A DNA stretch of 64,000 nt, taken from Atopomonas sediminilitoris. GTDB lineage: Bacteria > Pseudomonadota > Gammaproteobacteria > Pseudomonadales > Pseudomonadaceae. A program made the position numbers and the translations under genes. A model generated the notes under the pieces. The model was not told the DNA's origin and made no database searches. It was given only the letters and a program-made list of their open reading frames with translations. The stretch covers positions 62,001 through 126,000 of the forward strand of contig NZ_JAKUMM010000004.1 of assembly GCF_022601735.1 (NCBI RefSeq), given 5' to 3'. Positions 53,667-63,139 of the stretch are shown here, in pieces; the stretch's first letter is position 1; each line of letters starts with the position of its first letter.

Positions 53667-54233
53667 ATGGACGCCATTGCCGCGTTAACCAGCCGAAGCT
53701 CTTCGGCCAAGTTATGTGCCCCCGCGCCGAGCGAAGCGCATTTTGAGCTGATTGCGCAAGCGATGTTGCGTGCTCCTGATCATGGCCTGCTGCGCCCTTG
53801 GCGCTATTTGCGTATTGAGGGTGATGGTTTAAAGGCGCTGGGTGAGGTGTTTGCCAGCGCCATGCGCCAGCGTGATCCCCATTTGAGCGATGAGGCGCTG
53901 CAACGCTTTCACAACATGCCGTTGCGTGCGCCGTTGCTAGTCGTCGGCATTGCTTGCTTGCAGGCACACCCTAAGGTGCCCGAACACGAGCAGTTATTGT
54001 CCGCTGGTTGTGGTTTGCACGCTGCTCTTTTAGCCGCGCACGCCCTAGGCTATGGCGGGATTTGGCGCACCGGTGATCTGGCTGAAGATGCATACGTGCG
54101 ACAGGCGCTGGGGCTAGCCAGTAACGAGCGCATCAGTGGTTTTTTATATTTAGGTTCACTCGACGGTGAATTACGTATCAAACCAACGCCAGAGGTAACG
54201 GTGCATGTAACGCGCTGGCCACTGCAGTCGTAA
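53667..54233 (+). CDS. Nitroreductase-family protein (YdjA-like)
   Basis: 188 residues from ATG 53667 (GGAG six bases upstream); an ATG at 53655 also lies in frame. FMN-binding nitroreductase of the short YdjA group: LTSRSSSAKL near the N-terminus, APDHGLLRPWRYLRI (about 37-51), GCGLHAALLAAHALGYGGIWRTGDL (about 118-142, in part). Predicted NAD(P)H-dependent reduction of quinones or nitro compounds. Convergent with the sensor kinase. Confidence 0.87.
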   Translation: MDAIAALTSRSSSAKLCAPAPSEAHFELIAQAMLRAPDHGLLRPWRYLRIEGDGLKALGEVFASAMRQRDPHLSDEALQRFHNMPLRAPLLVVGIACLQAHPKVPEHEQLLSAGCGLHAALLAAHALGYGGIWRTGDLAEDAYVRQALGLASNERISGFLYLGSLDGELRIKPTPEVTVHVTRWPLQS

Positions 54234-54240
54234 CGATTGT

Positions 54241-55569
54241 TTATTCCAGTGGCAGGGTTAAGGTGGCTTCAAATCCGCCTTGCGGATGATTGCTCAGTTG
54301 CAAGCTGCCGCGATGTCGTTGGGCAATGCGGCGACAAATAGCCAGGCCAAGACCGTAGCCTGCCTCGGTTTGATTGGGCGCGCGGGTAAATGGCTGGCCG
54401 AGTTTGTCGATCAGCTCAAGCGGCGCGCCGGGGCCGTGATCGCGGACTCGGACGACGCACGTGCGGCCTTGCAGAGTGACGCTGAGTTCAATCGCCGTGT
54501 TGGCAGGACTAAAGCGCTGCGCGTTGCGCACTAAGTTGTCGAGTGCGCGGTCGAGCAAGCCGGGCCAGCTGGGCACCGTGATGGGCTGGTTCGGTAAGTG
54601 CACGGTGAGCGGGCTTTCTGGGTAGCGCTCGACAATGCTGTGCACGACTTGCTGCACATTACAGGCTTGTGCAGGGCCGAGTGGAGCATCTTGCCGCGCC
54701 AATTCCAGAATTTCGCTAATCAGCTGATCGAGCCGGCTACATTCACGCTCAATGCGCGTGTTTAGGCTTACCAGCTCTTGATTGTGCGCGCCGTGTTTTT
54801 CATGCAATGCCAACAACACACGTAAGCGCGCCAAGGGTGAGCGCAATTCGTGTGAAACATCGCGCAGTAACTGACGTTGATTGCTCAATGCGTCTTGCAG
54901 ATGGCTAGCCATGCCACTGAAGTCGCGCGCCAACACCCCCAGCTCATCTTGGCGGCGTCCGAGCTTGGCTAACTCCTCAGGCTGGAAGCGACTATTAGCC
55001 AAGGTGTTGACCGAGCGTTGCAATTGCAACAACGGCCGAGTGAGATAAAGGCTGAGCGGCACGCTGACCAGTGTTAGCGCGAGCAAGGCGCTGAGCACTA
55101 TCACAATGTTGCCGTACCAGGTTTCCACCAGCCATTGATGCATGGCGGGCCGTGGTAAACGAAACACGAATAAATATTGCTCGCCGCGGCTAGAAACCCA
55201 GTGCTGATTGAGTGCGACCAGTCGTGGTGGAAGATGCCGTTCGCCCAGCGGTGCTAAGCGTTCAGCCCGCGCGGCACTGCGTGCAATTCGATCGGGTAGG
55301 CCGTTGAACAACAACTGGCCTTGCTCGTCATACACCTGCAAAAAGATAAAGAACCGCTCACGGCGCTGGCTGGCCAGATGTTGCGCGGCTTTGGGGCCTT
55401 GCTGTTCGTAGAGTTGGCTCCAGCGCTCGGCGTAATCGCTTAAGCCGGGGTGAAAGGCAAACAGCCAACGTTCTTCAAGGCTTAAGCGCGAGATACCAAA
55501 GGTGAAGCTGGCCACCAAAACGGTGGCCAGCAACAAACTGGCAAGTACTTTCCAGAACAGCGAGCGCAT
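54241..55569 (-). CDS. cpxS: Envelope-stress sensor histidine kinase, CpxA/CpxS-like
   Basis: 442 residues. Two membrane helices (about 5-25 and 152-175) flank a periplasmic sensor region, then HAMP (about 176-230), HisKA with RDVSHELRSPLARL (His about 241) and HATPase with NLVRNAQRFSP, DHGPGAP and GYGLGLAI. Arranged as response regulator - Spy-like protein - kinase, which in P. aeruginosa corresponds to the Cpx-like system. Starts 2 bp after the Spy-like stop. Confidence 0.87.
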   Translation of the reverse strand: MRSLFWKVLASLLLATVLVASFTFGISRLSLEERWLFAFHPGLSDYAERWSQLYEQQGPKAAQHLASQRRERFFIFLQVYDEQGQLLFNGLPDRIARSAARAERLAPLGERHLPPRLVALNQHWVSSRGEQYLFVFRLPRPAMHQWLVETWYGNIVIVLSALLALTLVSVPLSLYLTRPLLQLQRSVNTLANSRFQPEELAKLGRRQDELGVLARDFSGMASHLQDALSNQRQLLRDVSHELRSPLARLRVLLALHEKHGAHNQELVSLNTRIERECSRLDQLISEILELARQDAPLGPAQACNVQQVVHSIVERYPESPLTVHLPNQPITVPSWPGLLDRALDNLVRNAQRFSPANTAIELSVTLQGRTCVVRVRDHGPGAPLELIDKLGQPFTRAPNQTEAGYGLGLAICRRIAQRHRGSLQLSNHPQGGFEATLTLPLE

Positions 55570-55571
55570 GC

Positions 55572-55880
55572 TTACTCGTCGTCGCGCTCGGCACGACGCT
55601 CATCGCGCTTAGCTTTGCGTTCTTCCATCATGGCTTTGCGCTTTTCATGCATTTGGTCGAACTTGGCGCGTTGTTCGTCATTAAGAATGCTGCGTACTTC
55701 TAAGCGGCCGGCTTCCATATGCTTCTTCACGATCTCGCGCACTTGGTTGCGCTGCTCTTCACTGAGGTTCAGCTCTTTGGCCATGTGCTTCATGTGATCA
55801 CGCTTGCCTTCGCCTTCTTGGGCAAAGGCTGCCAGTGGCAGAAGTGCGGCGATGGTGATAGCGGTCAGGATCTTTTTCAT
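55572..55880 (-). CDS. Spy/CpxP-like periplasmic protein
   Basis: 102 residues with a signal peptide (AAFAQ, about residue 20). The mature protein is helical and very charged (Lys/Glu/Arg), with two LTxxQ-like segments: LNLSEEQRNQVREIV and LNDEQRAKFDQM. This family dampens the sensor kinase and/or acts as an ATP-free chaperone. Between the response regulator and kinase genes, so probably a feedback component. TTTAC repeats stand upstream. Confidence 0.88.
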   Translation of the reverse strand: MKKILTAITIAALLPLAAFAQEGEGKRDHMKHMAKELNLSEEQRNQVREIVKKHMEAGRLEVRSILNDEQRAKFDQMHEKRKAMMEERKAKRDERRAERDDE

Positions 55881-55960
55881 GGTGCTCTCCGAGTAAGGTC
55901 GATAGCGCGATGTGCGCAGCCGGTGTGTTGTCCGGATGTGTGCAGTTTGCCAAACGCTCG

Positions 55961-55997
55961 GTAAATGCGGGTTAGGCCAAGGTAAAGGTTAGGTAAA
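55961..55997 (-). promoter_or_regulatory. CpxR-type direct repeats (TTTAC) upstream of the Spy-like gene
   Basis: On the minus strand TTTAC occurs at 55997-55993, 55986-55982 and 55965-55961, spaced 11 and 21 bp, so all face the same side of the helix. On the plus strand this reads GTAAA-N6-GTAAA, agreeing with the CpxR consensus GTAAA-N4-8-GTAAA. It sits between the regulator stop and the Spy-like start. Confidence 0.72.
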
Positions 55998-56004
55998 GAT
56001 CGCT

Positions 56005-56703
56005 TTACGCGACGTAACGATAGCCACGCCCGCGGATAGATTGCAGACGGGGCTGGCCGTCGGCGTTGGGCCCCAGTTTCTTGCGTAAATTGCTGATGTG
56101 TACATCAAGGCTGCGGTCATACGGCATCAAACGTTTGCCCAGCACGCGCTCGCTTAAGACTTCTTTGCTGCACAGCTCACCGGCGGGGCTCAGCAATATG
56201 CCCAATAGATCGCTCTCGGTGGGGGTTAGCTCGATCTCGTGCTCGCCGATCAGAACCAGTCCGCGCTGGCTGATTAGGGTTAAATCGCCGCAATGCAGAT
56301 TAGCCTTGGCGCCGGTGCCTAATTGTGTAGGCGTGTTGCTTTGGCTGCGACGCAGCACGGCTTTAAGCCTGGCGGAAAGCTCGCGGGGGTCGCAAGGCTT
56401 GGGCAAGTAGTCATCGGCGCCCAACTCTAAACCTAAGATGCGATCCAGTGGCTCGCCGCGCGCCGATAGCATCACCACGGGGACGCTAACCTGTTGTTGG
56501 CGCAGTTGTTTTAGCAGTTCTAGACCGTTGCCATCGGGCAGCATGACATCCAGTACTAGGGCATCAAAGGTTTGCTGGCTGACGACCGCGCGGGCATTGG
56601 CGCACGCATGGACGGCGCTCACACTAAAGCCGTCTTGGTTAAGCCATGTGCTGAGTAGCTCACACAGCTCAAGGTCGTCATCCACCAGCAGAATGTTGCT
56701 CAT
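56005..56703 (-). CDS. cpxR: OmpR-family response regulator, CpxR-like
   Basis: 232 residues from ATG 56703 (MSNILLVDDD); the open frame to 56718 overlaps the previous stop. Receiver with DDD (residues 8-10) and Asp in LVLDVMLPDG (about 52), Lys in LPKPCD, then a winged HTH (about 135-230) ending RSLDVHISNLRKKLG and RGRGYRYV. Expected to bind the TTTAC repeats just downstream and to activate the Spy-like gene. Confidence 0.88.
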   Translation of the reverse strand: MSNILLVDDDLELCELLSTWLNQDGFSVSAVHACANARAVVSQQTFDALVLDVMLPDGNGLELLKQLRQQQVSVPVVMLSARGEPLDRILGLELGADDYLPKPCDPRELSARLKAVLRRSQSNTPTQLGTGAKANLHCGDLTLISQRGLVLIGEHEIELTPTESDLLGILLSPAGELCSKEVLSERVLGKRLMPYDRSLDVHISNLRKKLGPNADGQPRLQSIRGRGYRYVA

Positions 56704-56705
56704 GC

Positions 56706-57158
56706 TTAGTTGAGCCAAGCCCCTTTGCTGGCTTTGTTGCCGCCTGAGCGCAACATCACCCCCAGCAGCAAGCTCAGTACAACGGTCAGCGCGCCCAAGG
56801 CGTACCAGGTTTGCTGGGTATTGAGCAGACCATTGTGTGGCGGTTGGTTTTCTTGCTCGTTCAGGCGTTGGCGCAGACGTTGGTTGTCATGCTGTACACG
56901 TTTGAGCTGTTGCTGCACGGCGTCAAATTCAGCGCTGGGCACGCCGGCCTGAGTGCTGACTTGGCTTTGTAGCGCACTGCGTTCTTGTTCACTGGCGGCG
57001 AGCTGCTCTTGCAGTGTGCCAATGGTTTCTTGCAGTTGTTGTACCTGCTGGCCGAGGGCTGCGGGTTCGTTCTGTTCAATAGACTGAGTTGGCTCGGTTT
57101 CGGCCAGCGCAGTGCTGGCAAAAACGGCCAGCGTGGTGCACAGCAGGATTTGGCGCAT
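56706..57158 (-). CDS. Predicted periplasmic coiled-coil protein with C-terminal membrane helix
   Basis: 150 residues with a cleavable signal (ALAE, about residue 19), a Gln/Glu-rich coiled coil (about 35-105) and one transmembrane segment near the C-terminus (about 115-137, WYALGALTVVLSLLLGVML), ending in a short basic tail. The shape resembles the C-terminal half of YgiM/TIGR04211-type proteins but no SH3 domain is seen. Function unknown. It directly precedes cpxR with 2 bp between, so expression is probably linked. Confidence 0.75.
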   Translation of the reverse strand: MRQILLCTTLAVFASTALAETEPTQSIEQNEPAALGQQVQQLQETIGTLQEQLAASEQERSALQSQVSTQAGVPSAEFDAVQQQLKRVQHDNQRLRQRLNEQENQPPHNGLLNTQQTWYALGALTVVLSLLLGVMLRSGGNKASKGAWLN

Positions 57159-57196
57159 GCGGCGCTCCTTATTGTTTTGGCTGTGACAGGTGCGGC

Positions 57197-57496
57197 TTAG
57201 GGCAGCACTTTGATAAAGGGTTTAACGATGACGTTGGCATACACGCCGGCGCTAATGTAAGGGTCTGCATCGGCCCAAGCTTGCGCCGCTTGCAGCGAGT
57301 CGAACTCAGCGACAACTAAGCTGCCGGTAAAGCCTTCGCTACCTGGTTGGTTGCTATCAATGGCAGGGTGTGGCCCGGCCAGTATTAGGCGGCCTGCCTG
57401 TTGCAGCGCCTGCAAGCGCTCAAGGTGAGCAGGGCGAGCGCTCATGCGCTTTTCCAGTGATTGGCTAACGTCGGTAGCAATAACGGCGTAAAGCAT
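57197..57496 (-). CDS. yciI: YciI-like protein
   Basis: 99 residues. YciI fold with [35 protein letters not shown], the His-Asp pair region GPHPAID and [16 protein letters not shown]. Proposed small enzyme or ligand-binding protein of uncertain activity. One base after yciB on the same strand. Confidence 0.92.
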   Translation of the reverse strand: MLYAVIATDVSQSLEKRMSARPAHLERLQALQQAGRLILAGPHPAIDSNQPGSEGFTGSLVVAEFDSLQAAQAWADADPYISAGVYANVIVKPFIKVLP

Positions 57497-57497
57497 G

Positions 57498-58088
57498 TCA
57501 GTCCTTATTATCTGCGGGCGCGTCTTGTGGAAGGTGGCGGCTAAGGTAAATGCCCTGCGCGACCATGAATAGAAGGGTTAAGCCTAGGCTGCCAAAGACT
57601 TTGAAGTCGACCCAGATGTCATGGAAGGTAAATGCCACGAACAAGTTGGCGCTGCCGGTAAACAGGAAAAAGCCAATCCAGGCCAGGTTAAGGCGAGTCC
57701 AAACCTCTTTGGGCAGCTCCAGTGCATGACCAAGCATGCGTTCAATAAGGGGCTTGTCACCAATGAAGTGGCTGCCGATAAAGGCTAAGGCAAACAACCA
57801 GTTAACCACCGGCGCCTTCCACTTAAGAAAGGTTTCGCTATGAAACATCAAAGTCATACCGCCAAACAGCAAGCAGGCTGCAAGGGTGAGCCACTGTCCT
57901 TTATCGAGTTTGCGCTGGGTGATCAGCAGCGTGCCGTAGACCACCACCGAACTGGCAATAAGCACCGCTGTGGCACTGTAAATACCGCCAAACTCAAAGG
58001 CCTGGCCGGCCAGTTCAACGCTGCGCGGATCCAGTTTGTAGGTGATGAAAAACAGAATCAGCGGAATAAAATCAATCAGTTGTTTCAT
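57498..58088 (-). CDS. yciB: Intracellular septation protein A / YciB
   Basis: 196 residues with about five membrane helices. Family marks: [14 protein letters not shown] at the start, [29 protein letters not shown] and [17 protein letters not shown]. Inner membrane protein linked to cell envelope synthesis and septation in several proteobacteria. Operon with yciI. Confidence 0.94.
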   Translation of the reverse strand: MKQLIDFIPLILFFITYKLDPRSVELAGQAFEFGGIYSATAVLIASSVVVYGTLLITQRKLDKGQWLTLAACLLFGGMTLMFHSETFLKWKAPVVNWLFALAFIGSHFIGDKPLIERMLGHALELPKEVWTRLNLAWIGFFLFTGSANLFVAFTFHDIWVDFKVFGSLGLTLLFMVAQGIYLSRHLPQDAPADNKD

Positions 58089-58155
58089 GCGGGCACTGTG
58101 GTGGCGGGGCTTTGCGGCATAATAACAGACTCATTCGCCCCCGCTAGAGCCTCCT

Positions 58156-59004
58156 ATGCTTGCTGATCTGCATTGCCACAGTACCGCTTCTGACGGCGCA
58201 TTAACCCCGCAAGCCCTCGTTGCGCGGGCGGTTGAGCGTGGCGTATCGCTCTTGGCCTTAACCGATCACGACACTTTGGACGGCCTGCCCGCCGCGCGCA
58301 CGGCTTGTGCCGAGCATGATTTGGCGTGGGTCAGTGGCGTGGAGCTGTCGTGTAACTGGAACGGGGTCACCGTACACGTGCTGGGGTATGACTTTGCCTT
58401 GGATGCCGCTCCGTTAACCCGCTTACTGGATGAGTTGCGCGAAGGTCGCTGGCAGCGTGCCGAGGAAATTGCCCGCCGCTTAGAGCGCAAAGGCATGCCT
58501 GATGCTTTTGCCGGTGCGCAAGCGATTCAGCAGCGCCAAGGCGAGAGTCGCAACGCCCCTGCGCGGCCGCACTTTGCGGATTTTTTAGTACAGCAAGGTT
58601 ACGTGCGCGATCGCTCTGAGGCGTTTCGTAAGTGGTTGGGCGCCGGCAAGATTGGCGATGTTAAACAACATTGGCCCAGTTTGGAGCAGGGCGTGGCCAC
58701 CCTGCGTGAGGCCAAAGCTTGGGTGAGCTTGGCGCACCCCATGCATTACGAGCTAACTCGCAGCAAACGCTACAAGCTGATTAGTGCGTTTGTAGAGGCA
58801 GGCGGGCAAGCTTTGGAGGTGGTTAATGGCCGGCAAGAGGACACGCAAATTGGCCAGTTGGCGATCCAATGCCGTGAGTTTGGTTTGCTGGCCTCGGCGG
58901 GGAGTGATTTTCATGCGCCTTGCCCGTGGAGCGAGCTGGGCGTGATGAAGCCACTGCCGCAAGACTTAAACTGCTTGCATGAGCGCTTTTCAAGCAAGGT
59001 TTAA
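58156..59004 (+). CDS. PHP-domain phosphoesterase (YciV/RNase AM type)
   Basis: 282 residues. Metal ligands of the PHP superfamily: DLHCHSTASDG at the N-terminus, LTDHDTLDGL (about 36-45), SGVELSC (about 60), a middle His in LAHPMH and GSDFHAPC near residue 253. E. coli YciV is a 5'-3' exoribonuclease/phosphatase acting on pAp and 5' ends of rRNA. Divergent from yciB; its stop overlaps the lif stop. Confidence 0.9.
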   Translation: MLADLHCHSTASDGALTPQALVARAVERGVSLLALTDHDTLDGLPAARTACAEHDLAWVSGVELSCNWNGVTVHVLGYDFALDAAPLTRLLDELREGRWQRAEEIARRLERKGMPDAFAGAQAIQQRQGESRNAPARPHFADFLVQQGYVRDRSEAFRKWLGAGKIGDVKQHWPSLEQGVATLREAKAWVSLAHPMHYELTRSKRYKLISAFVEAGGQALEVVNGRQEDTQIGQLAIQCREFGLLASAGSDFHAPCPWSELGVMKPLPQDLNCLHERFSSKV

Positions 59005-60014
59005 TTGGCTTGCCGGGCCTGTTGCAGACTGAGCGCGGCTTGCAAACGTTGACGCTCGTTGGCGTCGAAGTGTTGCTCCTCAAGTTGCGTTATTTGCACT
59101 TGCTGATCAGCCAGACTCAAGCCTTGGTTTTGTTCAATCTTCAGCCGCGCAGCCTGATAAGCCTGCAAGCGTGCTTGCCATTGCGCGCGGCGCTGATCCA
59201 GCGCTTCTAGTCTGGCCGTGGCTTGTGGACCGACCATCTCCATGCGCAGGGCGCGTAAGGCCCGACTATCACCCCCTTGCGCCTGCAGGGCTTGGCTTTG
59301 TCGGCGCAAGTCTTGATGTAGCTGTACGTTGAGCAGGGCTTGTAGTTCTTCTGGTTGTTGTAAGCGCAGTTGCTCGACCGCAGCGGCTTTGGCGTCAGCA
59401 TCTAGGCTGTTGTCGTGCAACAGGCTGAGGCGCGCTAGCGTGAAGTCTTGATACAGCTGCTCTAAGCCAAATAGCGCTTGTTGTTGCTCGCGACTAAACC
59501 ATTGGCTGCGCAGCTGTTGTAGGCGCTGTTCGCGTTCGCGCAGGGCCTGCAGACTGTTCTGCCGTGGAAAGTCCTGCTCTAAATGCGCCAGCGCCGCTTT
59601 ATAAGCCAGATAGCTGTTTAATAAGTTAAGCGCTTGCGCCAACGCCGGCTGTTGCAGGTTGGCAGCAAGATGCTGCTCGAGTCTGGCGATACTGGCGCTT
59701 AACGGTTCTTCGCCTTGGGTGCTTAAAAAGTAATCAAATAGCCGGCGCAAATCTTCGCTGATGATCAGATTGCCCTGTGCATCGACGTGCAGCCGGCCAT
59801 CGACCTCGGTGCCGCGCAGTGATGACACCGAGCGTGGCTGAGCAGTCCCGGCTGCGGCTTGGGTCGGTGGCTGAGAGGCGGTGCTGGCCAGAGGCAGCTC
59901 GACCGGGGATTCTGCGCCTGGTGATGCAAGCTCCATGGGGGCACTACGCCACAGCGCAGCAAAGAACAGCGCCACCGCTGCAAACGGCAGTAAAAGCAAA
60001 AACACTCGACGCAT
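59001..60014 (-). CDS. lif: Lipase-specific foldase (lipase chaperone) Lif
   Basis: 337 residues; AAGGAAGCGGCT precedes the ATG. N-terminal membrane anchor (about 2-22), a Pro/Ala-rich linker (about 30-70), then the foldase domain with the signature RRLFDYFLSTQGE (about 90-102), which is the RxxFDYxLS motif. The rest is helical and Gln/Leu rich, wrapping around the lipase. Folds LipA in the periplasm before type II export. Downstream of lipA, as usual. Confidence 0.93.
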   Translation of the reverse strand: MRRVFLLLLPFAAVALFFAALWRSAPMELASPGAESPVELPLASTASQPPTQAAAGTAQPRSVSSLRGTEVDGRLHVDAQGNLIISEDLRRLFDYFLSTQGEEPLSASIARLEQHLAANLQQPALAQALNLLNSYLAYKAALAHLEQDFPRQNSLQALREREQRLQQLRSQWFSREQQQALFGLEQLYQDFTLARLSLLHDNSLDADAKAAAVEQLRLQQPEELQALLNVQLHQDLRRQSQALQAQGGDSRALRALRMEMVGPQATARLEALDQRRAQWQARLQAYQAARLKIEQNQGLSLADQQVQITQLEEQHFDANERQRLQAALSLQQARQAN

Positions 60015-60034
60015 AGCCGCTTCCTTAATGAACG

Positions 60035-60056
60035 GGGGCGAGGGTTAGCTCGCCCC
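60035..60056 (-). terminator. Intercistronic GC hairpin between lipA and lif
   Basis: GGGGCGAG-CTAACC-CTCGCCCC on the minus strand: an 8-bp stem with a 6-nt loop, starting nine bases after the lipA stop and ending 20 bases before the lif start. Only a weak T-rich stretch follows. Partial termination or mRNA decay here would keep foldase below lipase levels. Confidence 0.55.
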
Positions 60057-60064
60057 AAGAGGGG

Positions 60065-61472
<1,408 letters not shown>

Positions 61473-61508
61473 TTGGATTTTTTACTTGCACTGTATATAA
61501 CTACAGTA
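61473..61508 (+). promoter_or_regulatory. SOS promoter: -35/-10 overlapped by a LexA box
   Basis: -35 TTGGAT (61473-61478), 17-bp spacer, -10 TATAAC (61496-61501). The LexA box CTGTATATAACTACAG (61491-61506) covers the -10 and agrees with the consensus CTGT-N8-ACAG and its AT-rich core. LexA bound here would block RNA polymerase. It drives the small peptide gene at 61556. Confidence 0.82.
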
Positions 61509-61555
61509 TGTTGGTCGCAACGTACCTTCCGCCTCACAAAGCAAGGAGACACCTT

Positions 61556-61651
61556 ATGTGGTTTGCAGGCTTGTCAGTTGAAGCAGTGTTAGTGCTCTTG
61601 AGCTTAATGCCGGTATGGGCTTGGTTGGCCTACGGCAGTTGTGACGCGTAA
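61556..61651 (+). CDS. Predicted SOS-induced 31-residue hydrophobic peptide
   Basis: 31 residues, ATG at 61556 with AAGGAG (61543-61548) seven bases ahead and TAA at 61649. The peptide is almost all hydrophobic: a helix from about residue 3 to 26 (GLSVEAVLVLLSLMPVWAW), one Glu at position 9, three Trp, and a short SCDA tail; there is no Lys or Arg. About 50 bp downstream of a LexA-controlled promoter. Its size and control resemble TisB of E. coli and SidA of Caulobacter, both 29-residue SOS membrane peptides, but the sequence is not one I recognise. Too short for common gene finders. Confidence 0.7.
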   Translation: MWFAGLSVEAVLVLLSLMPVWAWLAYGSCDA

Positions 61652-61688
61652 ATCTGCTCGAAGCGCGTCTGGGTAAGCTTTGTCTTGG

Positions 61689-61740
61689 GTTTAGGCCGTG
61701 GGCTTAGGAAGCGAGCTTAGGTAGCGGCCTTAGATAGTGA
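61689..61740. repeat. Four tandem copies of a 13-bp degenerate repeat
   Basis: GTTTAGGCCGTGG, GCTTAGGAAGCGA, GCTTAGGTAGCGG and CCTTAGATAGTGA follow directly one after another, consensus about GCTTAGGNAGYGR. They lie after the SOS peptide and before the Xre/RES promoter. Function unknown: possibly a regulator array or a replication slippage product. Confidence 0.6.
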
Positions 61741-61772
61741 GCGCAGAGGCAAGGCTGTGATGAATGCACTCG

Positions 61773-61805
61773 TTGTTATATTGCGACAAAATGGTATTAT
61801 TTTGT
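61773..61805 (+). promoter_or_regulatory. Promoter and dyad operator of the Xre/RES operon
   Basis: TTGTTA (61773-61778), 16-bp spacer, TATTAT (61795-61800). The inverted repeat ACAAAAT-GGTATT-ATTTTGT (61786-61805) overlaps the -10, the usual place for antitoxin autorepression. Confidence 0.65.
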
Positions 61806-61829
61806 TGTAAATGCAACAGGAGTAACGCC

Positions 61830-62201
61830 ATGAGTGCGCAAGCGCAGTTCACCCCAGACGCGGATGCGGTACTGGCTAAAGCCGTGTTGAACGTGCGTGA
61901 AGCCTTGGCATTAAGCCAACAGGAACTCGCTGATATTCTAGGCGTGCACCGTACGGCGATTACCCGAATGCAGAGCAATGGCCAGCTGCGCCATGCCAGC
62001 AAGACCGGCGAGTTGGCGTTGCTGTTGATCCGCATCTATCGCAGCTTGTATGCCTTGTTCGGTGGCCAACAGGCGGACATGCAGCACTTTTTGCGCACGG
62101 CTAATCGCCATTTGAGTGCCGTGCCGCTGGAGCAGATGAAACAAGTCCAAGGCTTGGTCCGGGTGCTGGACTATCTCGACGCTATTCGCGCCAAGGTGTA
62201 A
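61830..62201 (+). CDS. Xre/MbcA/ParS-type antitoxin
   Basis: 123 residues from ATG 61830 with CAGGAG upstream; the longer frame to 61764 crosses the operator and is rejected. HTH in LSQQELADILGVHRTAITRM (about 31-50) and a C-terminal DUF2384/MbcA toxin-binding part (LLIRIYRSLYALFGG and following). Expected to neutralise the RES toxin and repress the operon through the dyad at 61786. Three bases before the toxin start. Confidence 0.9.
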   Translation: MSAQAQFTPDADAVLAKAVLNVREALALSQQELADILGVHRTAITRMQSNGQLRHASKTGELALLLIRIYRSLYALFGGQQADMQHFLRTANRHLSAVPLEQMKQVQGLVRVLDYLDAIRAKV

Positions 62202-62204
62202 TGC

Positions 62205-62969
62205 ATGACAGTGGATAAGGATATCTGGCAGCTGTGCCACGGCGAGGACTCTATTCAGCGCATTCAAGGGTGCTTGTTCCGCGTCGTGGAAAGCCAGCGC
62301 CAAGTCGCCACCATGAATTTGGTCGACAACCTTGAAGAGCAAGCCTTGCTGGAAGAACTGCTCGAAACCAGCAAGCCGCCAGTGCCCGAGGCGGCGAAGG
62401 GGCTGCATTATTTATTACAGAGCCCGTTTCGTTATCCACCGCTGCTGTGGGGCTCACGCTTTGGTCGCACGCATGAGCCCAGTTTGTTTTATGGCGGCTT
62501 GAGTCTCGATACGGCCTTGGCGGAAACGGCTTACTACCGCTTGTTGTTCTGGCAAGGCATGCAGACGCCACCGCCCAGTGGCTTGATCCGCTCTGAACAC
62601 AGCTCTTTCGAGGTACGTTACGTGACGACGCGCGGCGTGCGTTTGCAGCACGAGCCGTTCACGCGTTGGCACGAGACCTTGGTCGATACCAGGCATTACC
62701 AGCCTTGTCAGCACCTAGGCAGCGCCATGCGCGCCGCCGGGGTGCAGGCTTTTGAATATCACTCCGCTCGCTGCCCTAAGGGCGGGCTCAACGTGGCGTT
62801 ATTTGCGCCAGAAGCTTTTCGCGATTCGCGTCCACGGCGCATAACAGCTTGGCTGTGCGAAACCAGTGCGCACTCGGTTGCGTTTAAAAAAGCGCAAGAG
62901 CTGGGCGACCCTTTGCGCTTTTCGGTTGAGACTTTTTTGCGCGACGGTGAGCTGCCTCAGCCGGCGTAA
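62205..62969 (+). CDS. RES-domain toxin (predicted NAD+-degrading)
   Basis: 254 residues. RES-fold residues in order: Arg26 in CLFRVVES, Arg85 in WGSRFGR, Glu107 in DTALAETAYYR and Ser187 in YHSARCPKGG, close to the R-E-S signature. The family hydrolyses or phosphorolyses NAD+ (MbcT, NatT), stopping growth. The N-terminal 60 residues are longer than in compact members. Directly downstream of the MbcA-type antitoxin, so the pair forms a type II toxin-antitoxin module. Confidence 0.9.
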   Translation: MTVDKDIWQLCHGEDSIQRIQGCLFRVVESQRQVATMNLVDNLEEQALLEELLETSKPPVPEAAKGLHYLLQSPFRYPPLLWGSRFGRTHEPSLFYGGLSLDTALAETAYYRLLFWQGMQTPPPSGLIRSEHSSFEVRYVTTRGVRLQHEPFTRWHETLVDTRHYQPCQHLGSAMRAAGVQAFEYHSARCPKGGLNVALFAPEAFRDSRPRRITAWLCETSAHSVAFKKAQELGDPLRFSVETFLRDGELPQPA

Positions 62970-63139
62970 ACTCACCGTTTGCTCGCTCATTGCCCAGCGC
63001 ACCAACTATCGGTGGGTTTGCCGGCATGGCTGGTATTTTGGCCGCATCGAGCAAGCTGACGAAGCTTCAGCTTACTACCCTGACTCCGCTGCATTCATAA
63101 CGATAACAATCGCCTTCGGGCGCAATGCGGGAGTCAGCT

